Notes: generated from the letters alone by a model not told the origin. A stretch of DNA of 34,225 bases from Neomesorhizobium albiziae (GCF_900114255.1 NZ_FOSL01000031.1:1-34225), one strand, 5' to 3'. Positions 25,423-33,881 are shown, counted from the first letter of the stretch. Program-made: numbers and translations.

Positions 25423-26175
25423 GGCAGCGGCGAAAGGGGATAGAGACCGCTTCCGGCTGTGCGTGCGGCCTCGATAATCATGGGCTCGCGGTCGGAGGCG
25501 ACGCCATCGATCCAGATGACGACATGCAGTCCTGTGTCAGCTCCGGCGATGGTGACCGACGCGCCCAGGTTGTCGCCCAACGACTGCAGCAGCACAGTTC
25601 TTCGCTCGGTTTTCTTTCTGCGGATGCTGCGGACGTGACGCTCGTAGGCGCCGCTCGCCAGCAGGTCGGCTAACGCGTCTTGCTCCAGCAACGGGGTGTG
25701 CCGGTCGGTCAGGCGCTTCGCCTCGGCGAACGCCCGACACAAGCTGGTGGGGACGACGAGATAGCCGAGCCGCAGGGTCGGCGAGAGCGTCTTGGACAGC
25801 GTGCCAACGTAGATCACCGACTCCGCGTCGAGTGCCTGCAGAGGCGGATGGGGGCAATATCGTGACGGTACTCTCCGTCGTAATCGTCCTCGATGATGCA
25901 AGCACCTGTATGTGCAGCCCAGGCCAGGAGGGCGCGCCGACGTGTCGCCGAAAGCACGCTGCCAAGCGGGAACTGGTGCGACGGCGTCACGTAAGCCAGA
26001 CGGGCCGAGAGCAGCGAATCCGTTGTGAGCCCATCCCTGTCGACCGGAATGGGGACGGCGATGCCGCCAGCCGCCGCGAAGGCACAGCGGGCCAGGAGGT
26101 AGCCAGGGTTCTCGATCACGAAAGGATCACCGGGGTCGAGCAGCAGCCGCGCGCAGAGGTCGAGCCCCTTGAAGT
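25423..26175 (-). pseudogene. MocR/PdxR-type regulator fragment (aminotransferase domain only)
   Basis: The minus strand encodes most of the aminotransferase-like domain of a MocR-type GntR regulator: LDLCARLLLDPGDPFVIENPGY, AYVTPSHQFPLGSVLS, IIEDDYDGEYRHDIAP, then, after a frameshift, PPLQALDAESVIYVGTLSKT with the PLP-binding Lys in TLSKTLSP, and AYERHVRSIRRK. The shift falls in a run of C at about 25850, where one C appears to be missing. The N-terminal winged-helix DNA-binding domain is gone, ending where the region upstream of the second syrB-like gene begins. The C terminus stops at GLYPLSPL and then runs into the GH3 fragment. Not functional as a regulator. Confidence 0.75.
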
Positions 26176-26295
26176 GTGGCTTGCCCGCGGGCGGTCCCAT
26201 CCGATAAAGCTCGGCGCAACAGAGGCAGCGTCAGGACGTTCAATCTTCGTCAGCAGCGACTTCCCATGCAATTCGTGTCTAACAAGGAAGAAACT

Positions 26296-26985
26296 ATGAG
26301 GCGGCAGACCCGACCGTTCACTGTGGAGATCAAACAGAAGCGCAATTTTCAAAAACGGGGTCGTTCCATCTGGAGCGATGTCGATCTCTCCGCAGCTATG
26401 GCCGAGACAACAAGGGAGCTCAAAGAGATGGAGCTGCCAAATCGTCGGCTTATTGACTCCAATGTCGTGGCCCTTGCTGCTGAACACATGCACGAACCGC
26501 GAGCGGAGCATCTTATGGCAGATCCCCTGGACGCTGAATCAGTAGAAACTGCAACCGAACCGGCAGCCAAGGTGGAGACGCCTGAAACGAAGAAGAAAGT
26601 CCCACGGTCGCGGAAGGCAAAGGCTGAGCCTAGGCCGCCTGCTCGGAAGAATGGCACCAGTACGGCGTTCCAGGCGGAGGAAGCACTGGCAGCGGCCGTG
26701 CGGACCGGCCGGAAGGTCTACTCTGAAAAGGAGCGCGCCCAGAAGCTCGCCCAAATCGAGAAGTCAATCAGTGGCGGCGCCACCCTCAAGAGCGCCGTAC
26801 AGCAGGCCGGCATATCGGAACAGACCTACTATCATTGGAAGAAGGCTGCGGCGCCTGCATCGGGTGGTGACGATCTGAAGGATCTGGTCGCGCTTGAGGA
26901 AGAAAACAAGCGACTGAGGAGCCTGCTCACGAAACGCCTGCGCAAGGAGAACGCGGAACTGAAGACGAAGCTGGAGCTGCAATAA
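26296..26985 (+). CDS. SyrB-like regulator, long form
   Basis: This is a 229-residue protein. Residues 1-75 form a conserved-looking basic N-terminal block (MRRQTRPFTVEIKQKRNF, RSIWSDVDLSAAMAETTREL, MELPNRRLIDSN). An Ala/Lys/Pro-rich linker follows. The C-terminal 90 residues parallel the other SyrB-like protein: VYSEKERAQKLAQIEKSI, LKSAVQQAGISEQTYYHWKKA, then the coiled coil LEEENKRLRSLLTKRL and ENAELKTKLELQ. The ATG at 26296 is preceded by AAGGAAGAA. It lies immediately beside the truncated MocR fragment and points away from it. The N-terminal block is absent from the relative at 20974. Function as a transcriptional regulator is inferred from SyrB; a target is not evident. Confidence 0.72.
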   Translation: MRRQTRPFTVEIKQKRNFQKRGRSIWSDVDLSAAMAETTRELKEMELPNRRLIDSNVVALAAEHMHEPRAEHLMADPLDAESVETATEPAAKVETPETKKKVPRSRKAKAEPRPPARKNGTSTAFQAEEALAAAVRTGRKVYSEKERAQKLAQIEKSISGGATLKSAVQQAGISEQTYYHWKKAAAPASGGDDLKDLVALEEENKRLRSLLTKRLRKENAELKTKLELQ

Positions 26986-27809
26986 CGCTTCAGAAGTCGG
27001 CTGAATCGCAGATCGGACCGGCGGCACATCGTCTTCGCCGATGCGTCACCTAAGAGCAGACTCTGGCCGCGCCGCAAACAGCACGTTCAGCGTGCCACGT
27101 ACGCACCGTCCAGGGTGATGTGGCTGCGATCAGGCCTCGCCATTTCTGACGCAGCGCATTAGCGACCGGGCTAATCGGATTGCAGATTGTAAAGCTGGCC
27201 ATCCACGCTCTTCTCCCCGATTTACGCTAACGCGTCAACAAGCTCCGTCTCCTGGAGGGACCCGCATGGCATCCGGTTCTCGGTTACCACAAGCGCGATG
27301 GCCTGGGGTGATGCCGAGATTCGGCGATTGGGCGATTTCGTGTTGCGCATCGACAGCTGCTTTTCGAACCACCGCCTTAGCGCAGCGGTGATCTGCGCCG
27401 AATGTTCTTGGCGCACGGCGAGCCGATCTTCCGGCGGCATGCCGCGTACGCACCTCCGCTCGCTCGAAGTGCGAAATCCGCAAGCCGTCCACCAATTCGC
27501 TCACCGCCATGTTGCAACCAAGTTGGAATGTCGCCCGGTCAGCAAAGAAATGTCGCATTGGGTGCGAAGCTTGTCGCTCTCCGTCAGCCTCAGATCGACC
27601 TTGACGGGCGAACGATCCTCTGGGGCGGCCAGCTTTGTAGATGCCTGCTCACGTCGAGAGATACATCCAGCCAGGGTAGTACTTCAGAATTGCGTGTGCA
27701 CGGGTTGGGGAGCCGCCCGTCGGCTCTCCATCGAGGAGCGATCCTACATTCGCATATTCGGAGGTCGCTCGCTCGATTGCCCGATCTGCGAAGAGCGCAA
27801 GCAGATGCT
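26986..27809. other. Decayed intergenic region containing an IS66 remnant
   Basis: About 820 bases without an intact gene. The only recognisable content is the transposase relic at 27222-27440. Frames at 27298-28001 on the plus strand are long but overlap the relic or the dehydrogenase in the wrong frame and match no family I know. Confidence 0.45.
27222..27440 (-). pseudogene. Remnant of an IS66-family transposase (TnpC)
   Basis: The minus strand reads PPEDRLAVRQEHSAQITAAL then RRWFEKQLSMRNTKSP. This follows the IS66 transposase stretch R-x-x-x-R-x-x-x-S-x-x-x-x-x-x-L-x-x-W that precedes the K-S-P-x-A-E-A-x-x-Y block. After KSP a shift of frame gives IAES, and a third frame gives LGI, pieces of that same block, so the copy has indels. 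No ends, no tnpA/tnpB and no catalytic context survive. Short match, moderate certainty. Confidence 0.5.
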
Positions 27810-29267
27810 TCAGATGCCGCCCATGCAGAGGTATTTCATTTCGAGGTAGTCCTCGAGGCCATGGCGGGAACCCTCCCGCCCGATACCGGACTGCTTTACT
27901 CCGCCAAAAGGCGCGGCTTCCGAGGACATGCGTCCCGTGTTGATGCCCACCATGCCATATTCCAGGGCCTCGGCCACACGCCAGACACGCTTCAGATTTG
28001 AGGCATAGAAGTAGGCGGCGAGGCCGTAGATCGTGTCATTGGCCTCACGCACGACCTGATCCGAATCTTCGAAGCGAATGATCGGCGCCAGCGGCCCGAA
28101 TGTCTCCTCCTGCGCGACTGTCATCTCGCTGGAGACATCGGTGAGGACCGTTGGTTGGAAAAACGTGCCCGTCGTACCGATGCGATTGCCGCCACATCGA
28201 ATTATACCGCCTTTTGCGACGGCATCGGCGATATGGGATTCGATCTTGGCCAGAGCCTGCCTGTCGATCAGCGGTCCGATAGCCACTCCTGGATCGAAGC
28301 CGTCACCAACCGAAAGGTGGCGGACTTTCTCCACGAATTTGTCGACAAACTCATCATGAACGCTCGATTGGACGTAAAGGCGGTTCGCGGAAACGCAAGT
28401 CTGGCCGGCATTGCGGAACTTCGCCTGGATCGCACCGTCAACCGCGGCATCGATATCGGCATCGTCGAAGACGATGAAAGGTGCATTGCCGCCTAGCTCG
28501 AGGCTGACCTTCTTGACCTGGTCCGAGCACTGGCGCATCAGCAGCCGGCCAACCTCGGTCGAGCCGGTGAAGCTGATCTTGCGGATCTTGGGATTGGCGC
28601 AGAGTTCACGCCCAACCGCATCACCTTCGGACGCATAGATCAAGTTGACGACGCCTTCGGGAAAGCCAGCCTGGTGGGCGAGGGCGAACATTGCGCCAGC
28701 TACGAGCGGCGTCTGTTCAGCGGGCTTGAGGACGATGGTGCAGCCCGCCGCCAAGGCCGGCGAGATCTTGCGCGCCACCATGGAAGCCGGGAAATTCCAT
28801 GGCGTGATCGTGCCAACTACGCCGATCGGCTGCTTGATCACCAGCATGCGGCGGTCCGTCGATGGTGCGGAGATCGTCTCGCCATAGATGCGATTGGCCT
28901 CTTCGGCATACCATTGCAGGTATGCCGCAGCATGCGACACCTCCGACCTGGCTTCGGCAAGCGGCTTGCCCATCTCCGCGGTGAGAATCGCAGCGAGATC
29001 CTCGGCATGGTCGATGATCAACTGATGCCATCGCCACAGAACGTCGCTGCGCTCTCGGGCGGTCAGGCCCGCCCATCCAGGCTGCGCGATATAGGCCTTG
29101 TCGATCGCAGCGCAGGTCTCCTCGACGCCCATGTCGGGAAGCTTTGCCAGCACTTCGCCGGTCGATGGGTTAAAGACCTCGAATGTCCGCTCGCTAATCC
29201 GCTTGCCAAGTGCCGGCACGCGGTCGATCGTACCGAAAAGATCAGGAGATTTCAGGTGGCGGATCAT
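27810..29267 (-). CDS. gabD: NAD(P)-dependent aldehyde dehydrogenase, succinate-semialdehyde type
   Basis: This 485-residue enzyme is predicted to oxidise succinate semialdehyde to succinate, the last step of 4-aminobutyrate use. Aldehyde dehydrogenase motifs are complete: TPWNFP with its Asn, FTGSTEVGR in the cofactor site, SLELGGNAPFIVF with the general-base Glu at about 257, and NAGQTC with the catalytic Cys at about 291, then EETFGPLAPI. The C terminus (FGGVKQSGIGREGSRHGLEDYLEMKYLCMGGI, read in parts) is that of GabD-like enzymes. The ATG at 29267 (MIRHLK) is used; a TTG at about 29282 lies a good distance from a strong AGGAGGA and is an alternative. No 4-aminobutyrate transaminase gene is nearby. 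Confidence 0.85.
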   Translation of the reverse strand: MIRHLKSPDLFGTIDRVPALGKRISERTFEVFNPSTGEVLAKLPDMGVEETCAAIDKAYIAQPGWAGLTARERSDVLWRWHQLIIDHAEDLAAILTAEMGKPLAEARSEVSHAAAYLQWYAEEANRIYGETISAPSTDRRMLVIKQPIGVVGTITPWNFPASMVARKISPALAAGCTIVLKPAEQTPLVAGAMFALAHQAGFPEGVVNLIYASEGDAVGRELCANPKIRKISFTGSTEVGRLLMRQCSDQVKKVSLELGGNAPFIVFDDADIDAAVDGAIQAKFRNAGQTCVSANRLYVQSSVHDEFVDKFVEKVRHLSVGDGFDPGVAIGPLIDRQALAKIESHIADAVAKGGIIRCGGNRIGTTGTFFQPTVLTDVSSEMTVAQEETFGPLAPIIRFEDSDQVVREANDTIYGLAAYFYASNLKRVWRVAEALEYGMVGINTGRMSSEAAPFGGVKQSGIGREGSRHGLEDYLEMKYLCMGGI

Positions 29268-29358
29268 CGGCAGGCACAGGGGCAATACCGGATTCCTCCT
29301 CAACGCAGCGGAAGTATGTCGGCAGGGTGTCGGTGTGTATTTCGCACGTCCGGGTTCC

Positions 29359-30702
29359 TCATAGGGCCTCGGCCAGACGGCTGGTAGACCACCGTACCCA
29401 ACTGGAAAGGGAAAACTTTGAATTCTCTAGAAGATGGCTCGCGGTTCTATTAGGCGAAGATTGAACAATGGACATCGGCTTCGCCACCCGCACGCAGTGC
29501 GCTGGCGGCCTACAATCTGCGGACCACGATCGGCGATCCACCCGAAGAGAGGCTGGCATGAGGAGGAGCGCGCCGATCAGATATTTCTTGCTCGCCTCGA
29601 GCTCGGCCTCCGTCGGCCCCTCTTGTGCCATCTGCTTCACCACCTGACGCACGATGCTCAGCGTCTCGGCGGCGCGGTCCGAGCGCGTCGCCGTCGTAAC
29701 CAGCGGCGCATGAGGATGCTCGTGATCGACCAGAGCGGAGCCGACGCCATAGGCAAGGCCGCGCTTTTCGCGCACCTCCTCGAACAGGTGGGAGGTAAAG
29801 GTCGAGCCGCCGAGAATTTCGTTCATCAGCACCGCGGCGAAGAAATCCGGCTCGCTGCGTCCGACGCCTGGAAAGGCCAACTGCAGCGAGGTCTGCGGCA
29901 GGTCGTAGTTCACCTCCACCTGCTGGCCGAGTTTTGCGGCGACATCGGCGACGGGGGAGAGCGTCTGCTTCTCGCGCAAATCGCCGAACAGCTGGTCGAG
30001 CCTTTCACTCAGCGTCTTCGCGTCAATGTCGCCGACCACGGCAACATGAAGCCCGTCGCGAGCGAAAGTGGCCTTGTGGAAGGCGGTTAGATCGGCCCGC
30101 GTGATGCCGGCGAGGCTCTCCTTGGTACCTTCGTCCGGCCTCGAATAAGGATGGGTGCCGTAGATCGCGCGCAGCCATTTGCGCTGGGCGATCGCCTTGG
30201 GGTCGCGCTCATTGGCGATGATGCCGGACAGGATCTGGGCGCGGATGCGGTCGATCGGCTCCTCGTCGAAGCGCGGCTTGTTCACCGCCAGCTTCAGCAG
30301 ATCGAAGGCGGCGTCCTTCTGTTCGGAAAGCATGCGCATCGAGCCATAAATGCCGTCGCGCTTTGCCTCGAAGCCCATTTCGACGCCGGCATCGTCGAGC
30401 TTCACCTGGAAAGTGTCGCTGTCGAGGTCGCCGGCTCCCTCGTCGAACAGGCCGGTCATCAGATTGGCGAGCCCCTCCTTGCCGGCCGGATCCTGCGCGT
30501 TGCCGCCGTCGAAGGCGAAACGGATGGCGATGATCGGCGCCGTATGGTCCTCCACCAGCCAGGCGTTGATGCCCTTTTCAGATTCCACCTCCTGGATGTT
30601 CATCGCAGCATGGGCGGTGGGCGCCGGCAGGATGAGGAAGGGAATGGCGAGGATAAGGGTCGCCAGCAGGGTGGCGAGGCGCGCGGCCCTGCCTTCTCCC
30701 AC
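29359..30702 (-). CDS. M16-family peptidase-like protein, C-terminally replaced
   Basis: This 447-residue protein has a signal peptide (residues 1-32, ending APTAHA) and an M16 fold (INAWLVEDHTAPIIAIRFAF, EEVREKRGLAYGVGS). It lacks the zinc motif, with GLANLMTGLFDEG where HxxEH would stand; that is normal for the non-catalytic partner of an M16 pair. Homology ends at KKYLIGA (about 29575); the last 70 residues are low-complexity and unlike the family, so the true C terminus has been lost. The GTG at 30702 is used, but an ATG pair at 30744-30749, in another frame just after the upstream gene, reads MMNLRRGAIA, a plausible original start separated from the present frame by a short palindromic insert. 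Probably not functional. Confidence 0.65.
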   Translation of the reverse strand: MGEGRAARLATLLATLILAIPFLILPAPTAHAAMNIQEVESEKGINAWLVEDHTAPIIAIRFAFDGGNAQDPAGKEGLANLMTGLFDEGAGDLDSDTFQVKLDDAGVEMGFEAKRDGIYGSMRMLSEQKDAAFDLLKLAVNKPRFDEEPIDRIRAQILSGIIANERDPKAIAQRKWLRAIYGTHPYSRPDEGTKESLAGITRADLTAFHKATFARDGLHVAVVGDIDAKTLSERLDQLFGDLREKQTLSPVADVAAKLGQQVEVNYDLPQTSLQLAFPGVGRSEPDFFAAVLMNEILGGSTFTSHLFEEVREKRGLAYGVGSALVDHEHPHAPLVTTATRSDRAAETLSIVRQVVKQMAQEGPTEAELEASKKYLIGALLLMPASLRVDRRSWSADCRPPAHCVRVAKPMSIVQSSPNRTASHLLENSKFSLSSWVRWSTSRLAEAL

Positions 30703-30704
30703 AA

Positions 30705-30735
30705 GAAGGGCAAGGCGTGTGCAATGGCGCCGCGG
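30705..30735. repeat. Short palindrome between the two M16 genes
   Basis: On the minus strand CCTTCT-TGTGGG-AGAAGG, within a longer near-palindrome (GCCCTTCT and AGAAGGCAGGGC), lies at the start of the second M16 gene. It resembles the core of the rhizobial intergenic palindromes and falls exactly where the ATG-initiated frame and the conserved frame part. Confidence 0.45.
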
Positions 30736-30753
30736 CGTAGGTTCATCATCACA

Positions 30754-32115
30754 TCAATTCTCCGTCTTGGGAAAGAGATAACCGGTGGTCGAATGGTCGG
30801 GCACGAGATAGCGGGCGGCGGCGGCTTTGACCTGATCGGCGGTGACCTTGCGGATGCGGTCTGGCCATTCTTCGACGTCCTTCACGTTGCGGCCGGTGGC
30901 AAGCGTGGAGCCATACAAGTAGGCCATGTAGGGCTGCTCGTCGCGGGCGAAGCTCACCGAGCGAACATAGCGGTCCTTGGCCTTGTCCAGCTCGTCGCTG
31001 CTGACACCGTCTCTGGCGATGCGGGCGACCTCGGCATCGGCCGCCGCTTCCAGATCGGCGGGCTTGGCATCGCCGCGCGGCGAGCCGTAGATGGTGAACC
31101 TGGTGGCATCCAGCATGGTGCCCCGGAAATACGCGCCAGCCTCGGTGGCGATGCCCTCTTTCACCACCAGCTGCTGGTAGAGCCGGCTGCGGTTGCCGCC
31201 GCCGAGGATCTCGGCCAGGAGGTCGAGCGCCTCGGCCTCGCCGGGTTCGGCCGTGTGATAGGACGGCACCACCCATTGCGTGGAGAAGCTCGGCACCGAA
31301 ACGCGGGCATCGCTCAGCGTCACCGTGCGCCTGGTGTTCTGCTCCGGCTCGACCGGCCGGACACGCGGCGGCAAGTCCGGGCCGCGCGGGACCTTGCCAT
31401 AGGTCTTTTCGGCCAGTGCCTTCACCGTCTCCGGCTCGACATCGCCGGCCACCACCAGCACGGCATTGTTGGGCCTATAATATGTGGCGTAAAAGGCGAC
31501 GGCGTCGGCCCAGTTCAGCTTCTCCACCTCCTGCATCCAGCCGATCACCGGGATGCGGTAGGGCTGGTTCTGCCAGAGCGTGGCGTCGACCTCCTCGTCC
31601 AGAACCGCCTGCGGATTGTTGTCGATGCGTGAGCGGCGCTCCTCCAGGATCACGTCGCGCTCGGTTTTGATATCATCGTCGGTGAGCATGAGGTTGAACA
31701 TGCGATCGGCCTCGAAGCTCATCATCGGCTCCAACGCCCAAGGCGCCACCGTCTCATGGAAGGCGGTGTAGTCGTAAGAGGTGAAGGCATTCATCGAGCC
31801 GCCGATGGCCGAGACGGCGCGGCCCAACTCGCCGGCGGCAAGGTTGGTCGTCGCCTTGAACATCAAACGCTCGAACAAATGCGCAATGCCGGATTTGCCC
31901 GGCGACTCGTCGGCGCTGCCCGTCTTGTACCACACCATTTGGGTGACGATCGGCGCGCGGTGATCGGGGATGACGACCACTTCCATGCCGTTGTCGAGGA
32001 CGAAATCCGTTACCTTGCCGTCGTCGGTGGCCGCCAGAGCCGGAGCGGTCGCCATCAAGGCCAACGCGATCGCGAAAAGTGTGCCGAGCAGCCAGTGAGA
32101 TCGAAGTTTGATCAA
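30754..32115 (-). CDS. M16-family zinc peptidase with altered zinc motif
   Basis: This 453-residue periplasmic protein (signal peptide about residues 1-27, ending APALAAT) is the catalytic-type member of an M16 pair. The frame is intact from [20 protein letters not shown] to the C terminus. The inverted zinc motif, normally H-F-L-E-H, reads [19 protein letters not shown] at about 31850-31890. The second zinc ligand His has become Arg, which a single base change (CAT to CGT) would give. The more distal Glu region ([11 protein letters not shown]) is present. The start is uncertain: TTG at 32115 directly precedes the signal peptide and has GGAG four bases upstream, while an ATG at 32250 would read through an intergenic palindrome. 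The gene precedes its partner. Confidence 0.78.
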   Translation of the reverse strand: MIKLRSHWLLGTLFAIALALMATAPALAATDDGKVTDFVLDNGMEVVVIPDHRAPIVTQMVWYKTGSADESPGKSGIAHLFERLMFKATTNLAAGELGRAVSAIGGSMNAFTSYDYTAFHETVAPWALEPMMSFEADRMFNLMLTDDDIKTERDVILEERRSRIDNNPQAVLDEEVDATLWQNQPYRIPVIGWMQEVEKLNWADAVAFYATYYRPNNAVLVVAGDVEPETVKALAEKTYGKVPRGPDLPPRVRPVEPEQNTRRTVTLSDARVSVPSFSTQWVVPSYHTAEPGEAEALDLLAEILGGGNRSRLYQQLVVKEGIATEAGAYFRGTMLDATRFTIYGSPRGDAKPADLEAAADAEVARIARDGVSSDELDKAKDRYVRSVSFARDEQPYMAYLYGSTLATGRNVKDVEEWPDRIRKVTADQVKAAAARYLVPDHSTTGYLFPKTEN

Positions 32116-32172
32116 TGGCTCCGGTTGTGATGACGGGACGAGAGGCAAAGTGATTTGCTCCTCATTTTGAAA

Positions 32173-32250
32173 GCGCCGCGTCCCCGTCTCCCCTTGTGGG
32201 AGGAGGTGGATCGGCGGGCAGCGCCGAGCCGGATGAGCAACCGTCTTCAT
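32173..32250. repeat. RIME-like rhizobial intergenic palindromic element
   Basis: The stretch contains TCTCCCCTTGTGGGAGGAGG, then GGATCGGCGGGCAGCGCCGA and GCCGGATGAGC. This order (CTCCCC-TTGTGGG-AG hairpin followed by GGCG..CGCC) is the form of the short repeated elements scattered through rhizobial genomes, known as RIMEs. The copy lies just upstream of the probable M16 start. Identification is from memory of the pattern, not from a search. Confidence 0.5.
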
Positions 32251-32877
32251 GTTGCCAGGCCTTACTCGAGCGTCATCTTTGGATGGGTCCGGGAGACCCG
32301 CGGCGGTATTTTTTGGTGAGGTGATCACGGGACGACTTCTCCTTGGTCCGTGGCGTTTGCAGATGGCACGCACGTATCGTGCCAAATGAGAAACCGTTTC
32401 GAAGCAATGTGATAGATCTGGCTCTGCTATGTTGCGTATCCGACATTGTCGGACATCGGACAGCGCCGAACGCGAAGCGCTTGCGGCTTCGGACGATATC
32501 TTGCTCGCGCGAAAGAGGATTGAGCGTGCTGCCGCGCAGGTGAATAGGATGCCCTCCAACTGGCCGCGGCACTTGAGAGCGTTGGAATGGAGCTGATGGT
32601 GGTGGTCGCGGCGGAACGCTTCCTCGATAGGCAGGCCAGGGTCGATGCTGAATGAGCAGAGGCAGTCAGGAGCGTGGCCGCTAAGGAAGATAAGCTGGCC
32701 GCCAGGCCGCTCGCAGTCGAAGTGGCGGAGAGGCGAGAGGAAGCTTGGCAGGCCGACGTTAAGGAGGCGCTCACGGCACCTGGCTAGAGCCTGGCATCGC
32801 CGGGTCTGGCCTCGGCTGCGTGCTCGATCAGAATTGCCCAAAGCTATCGGGGGTCGATGAGCACCCGGAGCAGCTGA
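32251..32877. other. Upstream region of the M16 pair; decayed coding-like stretch
   Basis: No intact gene. At 32364-32384 there is a perfect inverted repeat, TGGCACG-N7-CGTGCCA. From about 32550 to 32787 the plus strand has a coding-like run rich in Ala, Glu and Arg ([14 protein letters not shown], stop, [20 protein letters not shown]) interrupted by a stop, suggesting a decayed helical protein of unknown family. Confidence 0.4.
32364..32384 (-). promoter_or_regulatory. Inverted repeat, possible sigma-54 promoter or operator for the M16 pair
   Basis: Arms TGGCACG and CGTGCCA, seven bases each, are separated by seven bases. On the minus strand it reads TGGCAC-GATAC-GTGC, with GG and GC ten bases apart as in -24/-12 sigma-54 promoters, and it points toward the M16 genes. 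The -12 box is imperfect (GTGC for TTGC). It may equally be a repressor site. Confidence 0.3.
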
Positions 32878-33213
32878 GTGTCAGGCTTACCGAGCGGCTG
32901 GAGCGCGCGGAGCGTGCTCGCGAGCGAAGACGAATCTCTTCAAATATCCGCGAAAGTCGGAGGATGTATCCGCGAGGCGCTGGAAACGGAGATCGCAGGA
33001 CATCGGGCGATAAAGAAGGATTTGTTGAGCGCTTTTGGCGTGATGAGCCTGCCCGAAGTCGTTGAGCGTGACGAGTTGCTGGGGGAGAGGGAGCGTTTGC
33101 GTGTCACCTTGGTCGAACTTGAGGAACAACTGTCGACAGAGCTCGCCATGGACGGGGTCACGCAAACACGTTTGTTGCTGGAAGACAGCCGCACTTGCGT
33201 AGTCCGCGCGTAG
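32878..33213 (+). CDS. Small hypothetical protein with coiled-coil region
   Basis: This 111-residue frame begins with GTG (GGAG lies 7 bases upstream). I do not recognise it. The middle ([20 protein letters not shown], then [19 protein letters not shown]) is charged and helical with heptad-like Leu/Val spacing. It may be the surviving end of the decayed helical protein suggested upstream. Coding status is uncertain. Confidence 0.3.
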   Translation: MSGLPSGWSARSVLASEDESLQISAKVGGCIREALETEIAGHRAIKKDLLSAFGVMSLPEVVERDELLGERERLRVTLVELEEQLSTELAMDGVTQTRLLLEDSRTCVVRA

Positions 33214-33408
33214 TGTCGTCGCTGTACCAAATCAGGAGAGTTTGGCCGTCGCGATCGGAGTCATCTGCGTCAACACGGCCGGCGGCTACGTCTATGCCAG
33301 CACTCGTCCCCCCGTTCATAAAGTAATAAAACTCTTTGGAGTACTGGGAACGCAGAGAAATCTCCGGTCGCAGCCTACCCGGTCAAAACCCCCGGCGGAA
33401 TACCGGCC

Positions 33409-33640
33409 GTGACCGATCCGCATCCCGCAATCCGCGTGAGCGAGGCCGACGATCCAAGGCGAGGGCGTGCTCACGGCTTGCCAACAGTCTTCGTCAGAAC
33501 TGGCGGGTGCGACTATCGCTGTTCCTGGTGCGACAGCCTGCATGCGGTGGACAATCAATTCCGCCAGATGATGCCAGCGACGCGGTGTGGCGAACCCTCG
33601 TTGCGCTTTCCGGTGAGTGTGACGCCCAGAGCGGCCTCCT
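33409..33640 (+). pseudogene. queE: queE fragment (7-carboxy-7-deazaguanine synthase)
   Basis: The frame from GTG 33409 gives IRVSE, then [20 protein letters not shown] and LHAVDN, which contains the CxxxCxxC cluster motif of the radical SAM enzyme QueE. QueE makes 7-carboxy-7-deazaguanine in the queuosine/7-deazapurine pathway. Between IRVSE and LPTV the conserved IQGEGVLT is found only in another frame (GATCCAAGGCGAGGGCGTGC at 33450-33469), so there are two compensating indels. After NQFR a further shift is needed to read [13 protein letters not shown]. The rest of the enzyme is missing. Confidence 0.75.
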
Positions 33641-33775
33641 CAAAGTCCGACCGTCGCGGAACGATCTTTCGATGAAGGGCACGCGCCAGCAGCGAGTCCA
33701 GAAATCCGCACAAGCACGGCGCGAGAGGTCCTTATCAAATTTCGGAAAACGCGCGCGTCCTCGCGCTGTCCTATT

Positions 33776-33790
33776 TGGCACGGAGCTTGC
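33776..33790 (+). promoter_or_regulatory. Sigma-54 (-24/-12) promoter of dctA
   Basis: TGGCAC-GGAGC-TTGC matches the sigma-54 consensus TGGCAC-N5-TTGC exactly. It lies 92 bases before the dctA start. Rhizobial dctA is known to be transcribed by RpoN with the DctB/DctD pair. A sequence AAATCCGCACAA at 33703-33714 could be half of a DctD-type upstream site, which I cannot confirm. Confidence 0.85.
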
Positions 33791-33881
33791 GGCGGCGTTG
33801 GTGCAGCGTTCGACGGGAGCGCAGCGACGGGAGATGCCCGGAAGGGAGGAAGAGCCCGCCCAATCCGGTCAGGAGACAAGT

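Noticed and set aside
24621-25673. Plus-strand frame of 350 residues
   Set aside because: It runs opposite the GH3 and MocR fragments, which have clear family motifs; there is no convincing start or homology.
30151-31632. Plus-strand frame of 493 residues across the M16 pair
   Set aside because: Antisense to two recognisable peptidase genes; the translated product is Gly/His/Arg-rich and fits no family.
32251-32841. N-terminal extension of the first M16 peptidase up to 32841
   Set aside because: The extension passes through a RIME-like palindrome and low-complexity sequence, and lies before a normal signal peptide.
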